DNA of 64,000 bases, from NCBI RefSeq assembly GCF_004339245.1, contig NZ_SMGG01000003.1:461106-525105 (forward strand), read 5' to 3'. Shown here piece after piece: positions 8,698 to 18,925 of this stretch. The stretch comes from Seleniivibrio woodruffii (lineage in GTDB: Bacteria > Chrysiogenota > Deferribacteres > Deferribacterales > Geovibrionaceae). Numbering within the stretch: position 1 is the stretch's first letter; each line of letters begins with the position of its first letter. The notes beneath the pieces were generated by a model. That model made no database searches. It saw only the letters and a list, made by a program, of their open reading frames with translations, and was not told where the DNA came from. Both the position numbers and the translations under genes were made by a program.

Positions 8698-9066
8698 ATG
8701 AAAAAGCGGGTCTTATTTGTCGGGGATGAGGAGATTTTCCGCATTGCCCTGAGAATAGCTCTTAAAAGGAAGAAGATAGACCTTGTTGCCGAAGCCGACA
8801 GGTCGCTTAAAAACTTAATACCTGCACTTGACGTTAATGACTTTTACGATCTTCTAATTATAGACATATCTATGCCTGAAATGTCGGGTATAGACGTACT
8901 TGAATATTTGACTCAGGAAAAAAAAGATATTCCGGTGATAGCCATCACAGACCACATGCACCACGATCTAAGATTTTTCTGCTCCGGAATCCGGAGCATA
9001 AGAATAATTCAGAAGCCTTTTGACCAGAACGAACTTATTGGCGAAGTACTGAAACTGCTCGACTAA
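8698..9066 (+). CDS. CheY-like single-domain response regulator
   Basis: A 122-residue receiver domain only. The acidic pair is in VGDEE, the phospho-acceptor Asp in LIIDISMPEMSG, the switch Thr in IAITDH and the Lys in IIQKPF, so all key residues are present. It is the first gene of the chemotaxis operon and lies 23 bases before an MCP. No Shine-Dalgarno sequence precedes the ATG, and a sigma54-like promoter ends just upstream. It may compete with or modulate the second CheY of the operon (10662). Confidence 0.85.
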   Translation: MKKRVLFVGDEEIFRIALRIALKRKKIDLVAEADRSLKNLIPALDVNDFYDLLIIDISMPEMSGIDVLEYLTQEKKDIPVIAITDHMHHDLRFFCSGIRSIRIIQKPFDQNELIGEVLKLLD

Positions 9067-9089
9067 ATGCAAGACAAGGAGCCGGTTAA

Positions 9090-10304
9090 ATGATTTTATT
9101 CAGCAGAACGAAACTTACAGTTCTCATTATTCTTATAATATCTCAGGCCGCAGTGATCTGCTTTCCCTCGCTGACCCTCAGATTTATCTTTAGTACGATA
9201 ATTTTTGCACTAACCGCCCTGTCTCTGAGGGCGCTTGTCTCGGACGGAATGAAGAATCTGCGGGCGGATATCGAGGGTAATCTGCACTCTCAACTGGAAA
9301 GGATAAATACCGGTCTCGTGCCAGTCAGCGGTGTTGTCCGTGACTATTCGGCCATTCTTACTGTTTTTCAGGAACAGCTTAAAAGGGTCATTGCCGACAG
9401 CGAAGAGGCCAACAACATCATTTCGGACAATTTCAGCGGAATAATCGACAAGGCCATGGCTCAGTCAGATGATGCCGGCCGTGCTCTGGAGAGCTTTACT
9501 GTGGGACAGACCGGAGCCTCCAGCGGAAACTTTGTTGAAACAAACCGCAGTACTCTGGTCAACGTTATCAATGAGCTGGAACAAACTGGCGACTATTCCA
9601 GACAGACAAACGAACAGCTTGCTCAGGTGATAAGCGAGATTCAGGGGATAAAGGTCATTGTTTCAAACGTTGAATATATCGCCGACCAGACAAATCTTCT
9701 GGCTCTGAATGCCGCAATAGAGGCGGCAAGGGCGGGTGAACACGGCAGAGGTTTTGCCGTTGTTGCCGACGAAATACGCAAACTTTCGGAAAAATCAAAC
9801 CAGTTCGCAATGGAGATCCGCCGTGCGGTGGACGACATTGCCGGAAAGATAAACACCATACACGATAAATCCGTGGATGATTTCAAAAACATTCAGCATG
9901 TCTCTGCAAGATCTCACAACGACGTTGATTCGGCACTTAACTGTCTGGACAGAGCCATTGAGGAGTCCAACAGGATAATGGACGGACTTCGCCAAAGCTC
10001 CATGGGGCTTGCGGAGGATATCAACAGAATGGTGGTTTCAATGCAGTATCAGGACATAAACAGGCAGAGGCTGGAGCACGTCATAGACCCTATGGAGATA
10101 ATGAAAGAGGATCTCAGCCGTATCTCCATGGGACTTAAGGACGTTTCGAACATGGACTTCAGCAGGGAGCTTAAGGACCTGAACGAGCATGTGAAGCTTA
10201 TTTATACAATGGAATCCGAAAGACACGTCATGCAGAACAATAGTGCCGGCAGGGCGAGTGTTAAGGATGCTTCCGCAAGAACGGACAATGTGGAACTATT
10301 CTGA
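9090..10304 (+). CDS. Methyl-accepting chemotaxis protein with no periplasmic sensor and a CheZ-like motif
   Basis: A 404-residue receptor. Two hydrophobic helices (about 8-27 and 30-48) form a hairpin with almost no periplasmic loop, so sensing must be cytoplasmic or membrane-based. The MCP tip is [20 protein letters not shown] (residues about 195-214). Downstream, [15 protein letters not shown] carries D322 and Q326 in a DxxxQ arrangement like the catalytic pair of CheZ phosphatase. Start ATG 9090 follows AAGGAG. It lies second in the chemotaxis operon. The role as receptor is safe; a phosphatase role is inference. Confidence 0.85.
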   Translation: MILFSRTKLTVLIILIISQAAVICFPSLTLRFIFSTIIFALTALSLRALVSDGMKNLRADIEGNLHSQLERINTGLVPVSGVVRDYSAILTVFQEQLKRVIADSEEANNIISDNFSGIIDKAMAQSDDAGRALESFTVGQTGASSGNFVETNRSTLVNVINELEQTGDYSRQTNEQLAQVISEIQGIKVIVSNVEYIADQTNLLALNAAIEAARAGEHGRGFAVVADEIRKLSEKSNQFAMEIRRAVDDIAGKINTIHDKSVDDFKNIQHVSARSHNDVDSALNCLDRAIEESNRIMDGLRQSSMGLAEDINRMVVSMQYQDINRQRLEHVIDPMEIMKEDLSRISMGLKDVSNMDFSRELKDLNEHVKLIYTMESERHVMQNNSAGRASVKDASARTDNVELF

Positions 10305-10321
10305 AATTAAGGGGGATTGAA

Positions 10322-10669
10322 GTGAACATAGAGGAAAAAGTGACGGACGGAAGGGTCGTTATACGGGTTTCAGGCGCACTTACCGTCGGCAATGTGGTGG
10401 AGCTGCACTCGAAGCTTAGAGAGCTTCTGAACACTGCAGATGCGGTTGAGATGGAAATAGGCGAAACCCGAGATGCTGATCTGACATTTTTACAGCTTCT
10501 CTGTTCGGCGCACAGAGCTTTCGTAGCCAGAAATAAGCGGTTCACCGTTACTGGACTTAAAAACGATCTACTCAGTCGTGAGAACTTTTCCGGATTCACA
10601 AGGGAACGAGGCTGCACAAGAGACAAATGGAGTGACTGCGCACTGATGAAGGAGAAGACCAATGTCTAA
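10322..10669 (+). CDS. STAS-domain protein
   Basis: A 115-residue protein with a GTG start at 10322 after GGGGGA. It has the alternating strand/helix pattern of STAS (anti-sigma-antagonist-like) domains, with ETRDADLTFLQLLCSAHRAF as the conserved switch region. STAS proteins inside chemotaxis operons are known, but their role there is poorly defined; phosphorylation on Ser/Thr or partner binding is possible. Its end overlaps the following cheY by 8 bases, implying coupled translation. Confidence 0.8.
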   Translation: MNIEEKVTDGRVVIRVSGALTVGNVVELHSKLRELLNTADAVEMEIGETRDADLTFLQLLCSAHRAFVARNKRFTVTGLKNDLLSRENFSGFTRERGCTRDKWSDCALMKEKTNV

Positions 10670-11027
10670 AACAATTCTTACTGTAGATGATTCGGCAAGT
10701 ATACGTCAGATGGTCAAGTTCACCCTCACCAAAGAGGGCTATGCAGTTGTGGAGGCGTCGGACGGAAAGGATGCGCTGGCAAAGATCGCAGGGAAGAAGA
10801 TCGACATGGTCGTAACGGATCTTAACATGCCGAACATGGACGGAATAACACTGATAAAAGAACTGAGGGCTAAGCCCGAGTTCCGTTTTACTCCCATAAT
10901 AATGCTCACGACAGAATCACAGGACAGTAAGAAGAGCGAGGGCAAAGCCGCAGGTGCCACCGGATGGATCGTTAAACCTTTTCAGCCGGAACAGCTGGTG
11001 TCGGTAACGAAAAAAGTATTGGGGTGA
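10662..11027 (+). CDS. cheY: Chemotaxis response regulator CheY
   Basis: A 121-residue receiver with TVDDSASIRQMV (acidic pair), VVTDLNMPNMDG (phospho-acceptor), MLTTES (switch Thr) and IVKPF (Lys). This is the classical CheY pattern: phosphorylated by CheA, it would act on the flagellar switch or a comparable output. It lies three bases before cheA, with overlapping translation from the STAS gene. Confidence 0.92.
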   Translation: MSKTILTVDDSASIRQMVKFTLTKEGYAVVEASDGKDALAKIAGKKIDMVVTDLNMPNMDGITLIKELRAKPEFRFTPIIMLTTESQDSKKSEGKAAGATGWIVKPFQPEQLVSVTKKVLG

Positions 11028-11030
11028 CAT

Positions 11031-13100
11031 ATGTCCGCAGACATGCATCAGCAGGTCTTTATTAACGAGGCAACCGAACTGCTGCAGGAGTTGGAGCAAT
11101 CCCTTCTGGAACTGGAGGACGATCCGTGCGATCAGGAACTGATAGCCCGGGTTTTCCGTGCCATGCACACCATAAAAGGCTCAGGGGCAATGTTCGGATT
11201 CGAGCATATCGCTTCTCTGGTGCATAGCATAGAGACCGTTTACGACATGGTGCGAAACGAAGCAATCTGTATTTCCAGAGAGATGCTGGACTACTCGCTG
11301 AAGTCATGCGATGTCATCAGGGAGATGCTCACCGATACGAACATGAAGGCGGATTCGCCTCTGGCTCTGGAAATTGCTGCATTTTTCGGAAAGGCCGCAA
11401 ATGTTATAAAACAGGAACCGAAAGCCGCTGCGGCTGGACCCGTTTTAAAAACAAAGGGCAGCATGGCGACCTACAGAATCACTTTCAAACCCAACAAGAA
11501 CATTCTTCTGCAGGGTAGCAATCCCACTCTGCTGATAAACGAGCTGAAGGAGATGGGCAAGGCATCTGTTGTGGTATACACGTCCGATGTTCCCGATCTG
11601 GAAGAGCTTGAACCTGACTTTTGTTATATTTCATGGGATGTTATCCTGACCACGGATAAGTCCGAGGATGATATCCGTGACGTTTTTATATTTGTGATGG
11701 ATGAATGCGACCTGACGGTAACTCTGGCAGACGACCTTTCGGGAGAGGATGCTCCCGAGAAGCGTATCGGCGAGATACTTATGCAGAGGGGATATCTCAG
11801 TCAACAGCAGCTGAACGAGGTGCTGAATGAGAAGAAATTCCTCGGTCAGCTTATGGTGGAGAAGGGAATAGTCTCTCCGGAAGAGCTGGATTCGGCTCTG
11901 GTGGAGCAGGCACACATAAAAAACGTTCGTGCCCAGAAGAGTGCCGCAGCAGAAGCTGCCTCTTCAATCCGTGTTCCTTCTGAAAGGCTCGATGCGCTGG
12001 TAGATCTGGTGGGCGAACTGGTGACTGTTCAGGCAAGACTCAGTCAGGTAGCGGGCAGCCGCAACGATGCGGATATGCTGAAGGTTGCGGAAGAGGTTGA
12101 GCGTCTGGTCTGGGATCTGCGTGACAACACAATGAGCATCCGCATGCTTGAGATAGGCTCCACATTCAGCCGCTTCAAAAGGCTGGTGCGTGACCTCTCG
12201 CAGGAGCTGGGCAAAGAGATCGAGCTTGTGACCTTCGGCGGCGAAACCGAGATAGACAAGACCGTAATAGAGAAACTCGGCGATCCGCTGGTGCATCTTA
12301 TCCGCAACAGCATCGACCACGGAATAGAGCTTCCTGCTGACAGGGTGGCGGCGGGCAAGCCTGCCAAAGGGCATATTACCCTTCAGGCGAGCCACTCCGG
12401 CGACAGCGTTCTCATAGAGATAGTGGACGACGGGCGCGGGATCAACAAACAGGCTGTTCTGAACAAGGCAAAGTCCAAAGGACTGATAGCCGAGAATGCC
12501 GAACTCTCAGACAAAGAGATATTCGAACTGATATTTGCATCGGGATTTTCCACTGCTGAAGCTGTATCCAGCGTTTCCGGCCGTGGCGTCGGCATGGATG
12601 TTGTCCGCAGAAACATAGAGGCTCTGCGGGGAACCATAGATATCAACAGCGTTCAGGGAGTGGGAACATCAATCTCATTGAAACTGCCGCTCACTCTGGC
12701 AATCATAGACGGTCTTCTGGTCAGCATCGGAAACCAGTTCTTCATCATACCACTTTCAATAGTTAACGAGTGTATCGAGTTTCGTCCGGCTGACAACAAA
12801 AGCCAGTCCGGAAGACGCATCATCATGGTGCGCAACGAACTGATCCCTTATGTGCCGCTTCGCAGCTTCTTCCACATGACAGGAGAGGAACCGGAGATTC
12901 AGCAGATAGTTATCATAAGTGTTGACGGACGAAGGGTTGGCTTTGTGGTGGATAGTGTTGTGGGAGACCACCAGACGGTTATCAAATCTCTCGGCAAAAT
13001 GTTTAAGGAAATTGACTGCATATCGGGTGCGTCGGTGCTTGGCGACGGCTCGGTTGCGCTCATTATAGATATTTTAAAAATATACGGCGACATAGGTTAA
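11031..13100 (+). CDS. cheA: Chemotaxis histidine kinase CheA
   Basis: A 689-residue protein. Domains in order are an HPt (residues 1-110) with phospho-His H46 in [14 protein letters not shown], a response-regulator-binding P2-like region (about 145-235), an unusual stretch about 240-290 ([20 protein letters not shown] and [19 protein letters not shown]) and a P3 dimerisation helix pair. Then come the ATPase (NSIDHGIE N-box, [16 protein letters not shown]) and a CheW-like P5 domain at the end. The stretch at 240-290 resembles the small helical domain found at the N-terminus of GspE/MshE ATPases, an extra not present in E. coli CheA. It is in the middle of the operon, with both MCPs, CheY and CheW beside it. 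Confidence 0.95.
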   Translation: MSADMHQQVFINEATELLQELEQSLLELEDDPCDQELIARVFRAMHTIKGSGAMFGFEHIASLVHSIETVYDMVRNEAICISREMLDYSLKSCDVIREMLTDTNMKADSPLALEIAAFFGKAANVIKQEPKAAAAGPVLKTKGSMATYRITFKPNKNILLQGSNPTLLINELKEMGKASVVVYTSDVPDLEELEPDFCYISWDVILTTDKSEDDIRDVFIFVMDECDLTVTLADDLSGEDAPEKRIGEILMQRGYLSQQQLNEVLNEKKFLGQLMVEKGIVSPEELDSALVEQAHIKNVRAQKSAAAEAASSIRVPSERLDALVDLVGELVTVQARLSQVAGSRNDADMLKVAEEVERLVWDLRDNTMSIRMLEIGSTFSRFKRLVRDLSQELGKEIELVTFGGETEIDKTVIEKLGDPLVHLIRNSIDHGIELPADRVAAGKPAKGHITLQASHSGDSVLIEIVDDGRGINKQAVLNKAKSKGLIAENAELSDKEIFELIFASGFSTAEAVSSVSGRGVGMDVVRRNIEALRGTIDINSVQGVGTSISLKLPLTLAIIDGLLVSIGNQFFIIPLSIVNECIEFRPADNKSQSGRRIIMVRNELIPYVPLRSFFHMTGEEPEIQQIVIISVDGRRVGFVVDSVVGDHQTVIKSLGKMFKEIDCISGASVLGDGSVALIIDILKIYGDIG

Positions 13101-13114
13101 AAAGAGGAGGCTTT

Positions 13115-14995
13115 ATGTTTAAGAATCTCAAGATCGGAATGAAGCTGCTGATCGGATTCGGGCTTGTGATAGCCCTTCTGCTGATCGTGGGAATAGTATC
13201 CTATAACGGCATGAACGTGGTTCTGAAAGGAGCGAAATACTCCGATGCTCTGGCTACAATGACCATCCAGTTCAAAGATGCCAGACAGCAGGAAAAGAAC
13301 TTCGTCATCAGAGGGGACAATGCTTCTGTCGAAGCTGTTTCGGCTGCAATAGCTGAACTCAGCAAAACAGTTGAGGCCACCAAAGAGTTCACAAACGAAA
13401 CTCAGGATGCGAAACTTACTGAAATAATGAAGGCTGTGGAAGAATACCACACAATCTTTGAAAGCTATGTAACTCTGCACAAGGAAAAGCAGAGAGCCTT
13501 CGACGAAATGGCTGCCGAGGGAGCTAATATCAGCAACAAACTTATGCAGATGACATCGACTCAGGTTTTTGGTGATTTTGCACTGGTCAGGGTCAAGTTC
13601 AGAGACCTTTATTTTACAGGAAATCTTGACCTTATCGCAGATATTGACAAAGGTATCGCCAGTGTCAAATCCGGTGCGGCATCCATTCCGGAGATAGTTA
13701 CCGAGCTCGATTCATACAGACAGAATATAGAAACAGTAATTAAAACAGTCAAAGCACAGAATGATACCGACAAGGCAATGATTGAGGCAGGAAGAGAGGC
13801 TCAGAGACTGGCATCGGAAGAGAACGACGCCAGTACGGGAGCAATGCTTTCTGCGTTTCAGTCAGCAATCACGGTCATGATAATCATCATCATAGTTGCA
13901 GTGATTGTGGGCATTATAGCGGCAATGGTTATAACCAAAGGTATCACAGGCCCCGTTACGAAAGGTGTTGAGTATGCGAAAGAGCTTGCAAACGGCAACC
14001 TTGATGCGAAGCTCGATATCGACCAGAGAGACGAGGTCGGTCAGCTTGCCACAGCGCTTAAAGCTATGGTTGAAAAACTTAGAAGCATCATAACCGACGT
14101 CCGCACATCATCCGACAACGTTGCCGCAGGAGCCAGAGAGCTTTCCAGCGCAGCTCAGGATATGTCGCAGGGCGCAACGGAACAGGCCGCCAGCGCAGAA
14201 GAGGCATCAGCCTCTATGGAAGAGATGGCGTCCAACATAAACCAGAACGCAGACAACGCTCTTCAGACAGAGAAAATAGCTCTGAAATCATCAACCGATG
14301 CGAAGGAAGGCGGAGATGCGGTTCAGAAAACAGTGAAAGCGATGAAAGAGATAGCGGACAAGATATCAATCATCGAAGAGATAGCCCGTCAGACCAACCT
14401 CCTCGCTCTTAACGCTGCAATAGAGGCAGCCAGAGCAGGCGAACACGGCAAAGGTTTTGCAGTGGTTGCTTCCGAGGTTCGCAAGCTTGCAGAGCGCAGC
14501 CAGGAAGCGGCAAGAGAGATCAGCGACCTTTCATCCACCAGTGTGGATATTGCTGAAAAGGCCGGACAGCTTCTTAACCAGATTCTGCCCGACATTCAGA
14601 AGACGGCGGAACTTGTTCAGGAGATAACCGCAGGCAGCAGCGAAATGCGCACAGGCGGCGAGCAGATAAACTCTGCCATACAGCAGCTTGACCAGGTGAT
14701 CCAGCGCAACGCAGGGGCATCAGAAGAGATGGCAGCCACGGCTGAGGAACTCTCCAGCCAGTCCGATGCACTTCAGCAGGCGATCTCATTCTTTAAAATG
14801 AGAAGCGACGGCGGTTCGTCCGACAGATATTCAGGGGCAAAGAAGACGGCAAAAAAGCCCTCTCCTGTGAAGCATTTTGAAAAACCGGTATTCCTTCATA
14901 ACGAAGGCAAATCTGTTAAAAAGGATGGCGAAGGGATAGACCTTGATCTTCGTGACATCAGAAAAGACCACGACTCCGACTTCGAAAGTTTTTAA
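13115..14995 (+). CDS. Methyl-accepting chemotaxis protein with helical periplasmic sensor
   Basis: A 626-residue receptor. TM1 is at about 13-33 and an all-helical periplasmic domain spans about 35-245, rich in heptad-like repeats and large enough for a bimodular helical (HBM) type. TM2 is about 250-273, followed by a HAMP domain and the MCP signalling coiled coil with tip [20 protein letters not shown]. The C-terminal tail (SFKMRSDG onwards) is long and charged. Start ATG 13115 follows AGAGGAGG. It is in the same operon as CheA and CheW. The ligand is unknown. Confidence 0.93.
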   Translation: MFKNLKIGMKLLIGFGLVIALLLIVGIVSYNGMNVVLKGAKYSDALATMTIQFKDARQQEKNFVIRGDNASVEAVSAAIAELSKTVEATKEFTNETQDAKLTEIMKAVEEYHTIFESYVTLHKEKQRAFDEMAAEGANISNKLMQMTSTQVFGDFALVRVKFRDLYFTGNLDLIADIDKGIASVKSGAASIPEIVTELDSYRQNIETVIKTVKAQNDTDKAMIEAGREAQRLASEENDASTGAMLSAFQSAITVMIIIIIVAVIVGIIAAMVITKGITGPVTKGVEYAKELANGNLDAKLDIDQRDEVGQLATALKAMVEKLRSIITDVRTSSDNVAAGARELSSAAQDMSQGATEQAASAEEASASMEEMASNINQNADNALQTEKIALKSSTDAKEGGDAVQKTVKAMKEIADKISIIEEIARQTNLLALNAAIEAARAGEHGKGFAVVASEVRKLAERSQEAAREISDLSSTSVDIAEKAGQLLNQILPDIQKTAELVQEITAGSSEMRTGGEQINSAIQQLDQVIQRNAGASEEMAATAEELSSQSDALQQAISFFKMRSDGGSSDRYSGAKKTAKKPSPVKHFEKPVFLHNEGKSVKKDGEGIDLDLRDIRKDHDSDFESF

Positions 14996-15007
14996 GGGCG
15001 GTGTCTG

Positions 15008-15520
15008 ATGGAAGAGAAAATAAACGGAAAGGGCGGCGCCAGCAGTCAGGTGCTGACCTTTAAACTGGCAGACGAGGTTTACGGGGTGGACATTATGTCC
15101 GTTAGGGAGGTTCTTGACTTCTCCAGCGTGACAAAGGTTCCCCACACGCCCGACTTTATGGTGGGTGTTATAAATCTTCGGGGCAACGTTGTCCCTGTGG
15201 TGGATCTTAAGAAAAAGTTCAGACTGGGCGACACAGTGAGAACGGTCAACACCTGCATCATCATTGTTGAGGTGGAGGTTGACGGCGATTCCACAGTGCT
15301 GGGCGCACTGGCGGATTCGGTTCAGGAGGTGGTTGAGTTTGAACACGAGACCATCGAGGATGCACCGAAAATAGGTACACAGCTGAACACTGCATTCATA
15401 GCGGGTATGGCGAAGCGGGAGACCGGATTTGTCATAATCCTGAATGTGAACGCCGTGTTTTCTATGAACGAGATAGGCTCATATACAGTGGCTGCGACAG
15501 AAACGGCGGTTGAAAGTTAA
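15008..15520 (+). CDS. cheW: Chemotaxis coupling protein CheW
   Basis: A 170-residue CheW-fold protein. LTFKLADEVYGVDIMSVREV opens the domain and VGVINLRGNVVPVVDL is the family's most conserved segment. It bridges receptors to CheA. It starts 12 bases after the MCP stop, and its end overlaps cheR by 11 bases. Confidence 0.93.
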   Translation: MEEKINGKGGASSQVLTFKLADEVYGVDIMSVREVLDFSSVTKVPHTPDFMVGVINLRGNVVPVVDLKKKFRLGDTVRTVNTCIIIVEVEVDGDSTVLGALADSVQEVVEFEHETIEDAPKIGTQLNTAFIAGMAKRETGFVIILNVNAVFSMNEIGSYTVAATETAVES

Positions 15521-16388
15521 AAAACCTATGGACTCTGAAGCCTCAAACGACAGTATTTACTGTCAGAAACTTACAAACGCTGAATTTGCGCAGATTCAGG
15601 ACTACATTCAGAAAAACTGCGGAATAAGACTCCCCGTCACCAAAAAAAACATGGTGGAGGGGAGGCTCCGCAGGAGACTGAAAACACTGGGGATGGGGTC
15701 ATATTCTGAATATCTTTCTATGGTTTTCGAGGGTGAAGACCACTTGGCAGAGCAGGAGAAGCTCAGCCTCATCGATGTGATAACCACAAATAAGACGGAC
15801 TTTTTCCGTGAACCTAAGCATTTCAGCTATATGAACGATGTCCTTCTGCCTCAGCTGGAGGCCGAAGGAGCCGGAACCAAGCGATGTCTGAACGTATGGA
15901 GTTCAGCCTGTTCCACAGGCGAGGAACCTTACACCATTGCCATGGTTCTGGCGGAATATTTCGGAGTGGACGGAGATTTTCGTGTGTTTGCAAGCGATAT
16001 AAGCTATTCGGTGCTGGAAAGGGCTATCAACGGGGTTTATACAGAGGAGAAGGCGCAGGATATTCCGCTGAGCCTTAAAAAGAAATATCTTATGCGCTCC
16101 AAAAGCAGGAACGGTCTGGTGCGCTTTAAGCCTGAGATAAGGGAGAAGGTTACATTCGGCAGACTGAACCTCATGGATAACAATTATAACCTTCCGGTTA
16201 TAATGGATATGACTTTCTGCCGGAATGTAATAATATACTTCGACACGGAAACACAACAGAACATAATAAACAAGATTTGCCGGTACATTATGCCGGGCGG
16301 TAATTTATTTTTGGGACACTCTGAATCCGTGCATGGCATGAACCTCCCGTTGGAGGTGATCGTGCCCACAATATTCAGAAGGAAATAA
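15510..16388 (+). CDS. cheR: Chemoreceptor glutamate methyltransferase CheR
   Basis: A 292-residue SAM-dependent methyltransferase. The N-terminal helical domain is about 20-95. The catalytic domain follows with TNKTDFFREPKHF, the SAM-binding NVWSSACSTGEEPYTIAM, and the FCRNVIIYFD motif. TTG 15510 overlaps cheW; ATG 15528 is an alternative start that lacks a better ribosome site. It methylates receptor glutamates for adaptation. No cheB is found in the operon, so demethylation must be supplied elsewhere or through CheD only. Confidence 0.92.
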   Translation: MKVKKPMDSEASNDSIYCQKLTNAEFAQIQDYIQKNCGIRLPVTKKNMVEGRLRRRLKTLGMGSYSEYLSMVFEGEDHLAEQEKLSLIDVITTNKTDFFREPKHFSYMNDVLLPQLEAEGAGTKRCLNVWSSACSTGEEPYTIAMVLAEYFGVDGDFRVFASDISYSVLERAINGVYTEEKAQDIPLSLKKKYLMRSKSRNGLVRFKPEIREKVTFGRLNLMDNNYNLPVIMDMTFCRNVIIYFDTETQQNIINKICRYIMPGGNLFLGHSESVHGMNLPLEVIVPTIFRRK

Positions 16389-16395
16389 GAATTGG

Positions 16396-16881
16396 ATGTT
16401 CAATGAAATTGAAAGTTATTATCTGAAACCGGGGGAGATATTCTATTCGGAGGAACCCGCAATGGTGCGAACCGTGCTCGGTTCCTGCGTCAGTATCACA
16501 ATGTTCGTTCCTCGATTTAAAATAGGAATAATCAGCCACTGCATGTTGCCCAGCTCGCAGGACGCAATACACAGAGGCGAAGACGCCATGAAGTATGTCG
16601 ACTGCGCACTTCTTTACATGAATAAGAAGATAATCAACAGCGGGGCGGAAAAGAGGGAGACCGAGGTAAAACTGTTCGGCGGCAGTAATATGTTCACCAT
16701 TGCCGATGCCGATTCGGGGGTGGGAATAAAAAATGTCAATTCCGCCATAAACCTGATAAAAAAGCTCGGCTATGGGATCGTATCCAGCGACACAGGCGGC
16801 AATTTCACCCGCAAACTGTTCTTCTCATTTGACACGGGAAAGGTCTATCTGCGGAAAATATCGAAAATTCAGGGGATGTAG
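16396..16881 (+). CDS. cheD: Chemoreceptor glutamine deamidase CheD
   Basis: A 161-residue CheD with catalytic Cys in VLGSCVSITMF and His in GIISHCMLP, plus the FGGSNMF segment. It deamidates receptor glutamines to glutamate and in many bacteria binds CheC. No CheC is visible here. It is the last gene of the operon, 7 bases after cheR, and ends 3 bases before the convergent NlpC/P60 gene. Confidence 0.9.
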   Translation: MFNEIESYYLKPGEIFYSEEPAMVRTVLGSCVSITMFVPRFKIGIISHCMLPSSQDAIHRGEDAMKYVDCALLYMNKKIINSGAEKRETEVKLFGGSNMFTIADADSGVGIKNVNSAINLIKKLGYGIVSSDTGGNFTRKLFFSFDTGKVYLRKISKIQGM

Positions 16882-16884
16882 GAA

Positions 16885-17562
16885 CTATCTGGCAGTGAGA
16901 CTGCCTTCGCCTCTGGGAACCAGTTTTGTGGGTCTGCCTATCAGCGGGTTTTTGGTCAGTATGTTCTTAATCTCCCGCAAGGCCACCATTTTGGTGTTTG
17001 TGGATGCATCCCATACACTGACCGTATCTGTGGTTTCGTCGAAGCTGATGAACACTGCCACATGATCGATGCGGCCGTCGGAGTTCATATCGAAGAACAG
17101 AAAATCACCCGTTTCATAGCTTAAAAGCTCCCTTGTGTCTGCCATGGCGGAAAGGGATGTTGCGCTGTAGGTGAACATGTCGTGGGCAGTCACATCATGC
17201 ACCACGTTCTCATCCTTGCGGAATCCTTTATAGCCCAGACTGCCGTATGCCCAGATGATGAGTCCGGAGCAGTCAAGCCCCGTATCGGGGTTCTCCCCTC
17301 CCCAGACGTAGCGGACACCCTCCGCAGCCTTTATCTGTTCAATCAGCGACATCTTCTCCTCATGGGTCAGCTCACGCAGTTCGTAGTCGTCGAATCTGCC
17401 GTAAACGTTGCGCTCGGCCCACGAAAGGATCGGCTTTTGCGTCTCCTCAGATGGTCTCGCTGCGGCAGCCGGCTCAGAGGGCTGAATATTTCTGTAGCAT
17501 CCGCTGAGCGAGAAAATAAAGAATACAGTTATTATTAAGGATGCTATTATATTAACGTTCAT
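16885..17562 (-). CDS. NlpC/P60-family cell-wall hydrolase lipoprotein
   Basis: A 225-residue protein with a signal sequence ending in a lipobox (FSLSGC, Cys about 21), so it should be membrane-anchored. The NlpC/P60 catalytic Cys is in GLDCSGLIIWAYG and the His in GRIDHVAVFI. The usual third polar residue is less clear (VWDAST). These enzymes cleave peptide bonds in peptidoglycan. It stands alone on the minus strand and converges on the chemotaxis operon. The start at ATG 17562 follows AAGGAGG. Confidence 0.85.
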   Translation of the reverse strand: MNVNIIASLIITVFFIFSLSGCYRNIQPSEPAAAARPSEETQKPILSWAERNVYGRFDDYELRELTHEEKMSLIEQIKAAEGVRYVWGGENPDTGLDCSGLIIWAYGSLGYKGFRKDENVVHDVTAHDMFTYSATSLSAMADTRELLSYETGDFLFFDMNSDGRIDHVAVFISFDETTDTVSVWDASTNTKMVALREIKNILTKNPLIGRPTKLVPRGEGSLTAR

Positions 17563-17665
17563 TGCGCCTCCTTATGTGAATTTTTGAATTGTTTTATGCG
17601 GTATATTTTTGATATTATAGAAAACGTAATTTCCCCGTACTATTATAATTTATAAAACAATAAAC

Positions 17666-18745
17666 ATGGCGGTTGCAATAAATATGTTGAAAATTAAGAG
17701 AAAAAAAGATGGTGGCACGGATAATAAGAAAGCAAGAAAAGAAAAAGAGAAGGAGAATGAATCTATAAAAATATCAGCGTTTTTTAACTCGTGGTTCTAT
17801 CTCTCAGTAATTATATTGCTTCTAACAATAATTTTATCGAGCTTCTCCAATAGATTTTCACACAGTTATTCTTATATTATAAATATTTTGATCGACTTAT
17901 TCAAAAATATTGGATTAGCGATATTTGTTGCGAATATTTTTACTTTTATAATGGGGACAGAACAATTTCTGAATTATATTAGAAAGAGATTAGTAGATAT
18001 TGTTCTTTCTAAAGATTTTGTAGCAAAATTAAGTAAAAGTGAGCAACATAACCTGCTGCATCTGACACTTAAACCTCCAAAAGATTTATCGTTGGTTTAT
18101 TCAAGAATTAACGATTACTTTGATAATTATATAAATAGTTCCCTTAATTTGTTTGAAAATAGTTATCGAGGTCATTTGCATATCAATGCCGTTGCATCAT
18201 TTGATGAGTCAAAAAAAAGAGTACGAATAGAAAGCGAATATGACTTTATAGTTTACAAAGTTAATGAGAAGTTTGAACCGATTAATATATATTTTGAAGA
18301 TGAAGAATCTGAGTTGATAGTAACTAAAGTTGATTCAATTGAGCTTAAAACATCTGATGCTGAAACTCCCTCAGACGTTAAAGCTAGGGGTGTAAAAAGA
18401 GGGTATTCCCTCAAAGTTCCAGACGAATTAAATGACCGTCAACACTTAAACGTTTACAGAAAGATTGTTGAATATGGGGATAATCATTGGCAGTTATTTG
18501 TTTTTAAATCTATTCAACCTTATGATGGTATGCTAATAAATCTACGTTGTGAAGATGGATTATGTATTAAAAAACATCTAGTTTATGGCAGGCAGAATGA
18601 TTTTATAATAGAGCCATTTAACAGAGGTGTTAGAATTAAGCATATTGACTGGGTGGTTCCTGGATTTGGGGTAAGTGTTACGGTGGTTAAAGGAAGCCAT
18701 GAGCATTGCGAGGAGTGCAGGTGTATTGATTGTGAGAGCCATTAA
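17666..18745 (+). CDS. A+T-rich orphan two-helix membrane protein with Cys/His tail
   Basis: A 359-residue protein that I do not recognise. Residues 1-35 are extremely basic (many Lys/Arg/Glu). Two hydrophobic helices follow (about 45-65 and 78-98). The rest is a soluble domain of about 260 residues, likely cytoplasmic, with alternating beta strands. It ends with a dense Cys/His cluster (HEHCEECRCIDCESH) that could bind a metal. Base composition is far A+T-richer than both neighbours, which suggests recent transfer. No ribosome site precedes ATG 17666; ATG 17684 is an alternative. The architecture is reminiscent of membrane-tethered effectors of defence genes, but no partner gene is present. 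Confidence 0.7.
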   Translation: MAVAINMLKIKRKKDGGTDNKKARKEKEKENESIKISAFFNSWFYLSVIILLLTIILSSFSNRFSHSYSYIINILIDLFKNIGLAIFVANIFTFIMGTEQFLNYIRKRLVDIVLSKDFVAKLSKSEQHNLLHLTLKPPKDLSLVYSRINDYFDNYINSSLNLFENSYRGHLHINAVASFDESKKRVRIESEYDFIVYKVNEKFEPINIYFEDEESELIVTKVDSIELKTSDAETPSDVKARGVKRGYSLKVPDELNDRQHLNVYRKIVEYGDNHWQLFVFKSIQPYDGMLINLRCEDGLCIKKHLVYGRQNDFIIEPFNRGVRIKHIDWVVPGFGVSVTVVKGSHEHCEECRCIDCESH

Positions 18746-18925
18746 TTTTATGAAAATTAGAGAATTTGAGATAAGAAAATATGGTTTTGCACTTTTTACA
18801 AATTACTTTCATATTGAGACAATGAAAAGCTAACCTCTGTTATTGTAATGGATTGTATTTGCTTGGAGGCAGAGCCTGTATTGTATATACTTGTGTGGTA
18901 TCATATTTATACGGAGGTGTCGGCC

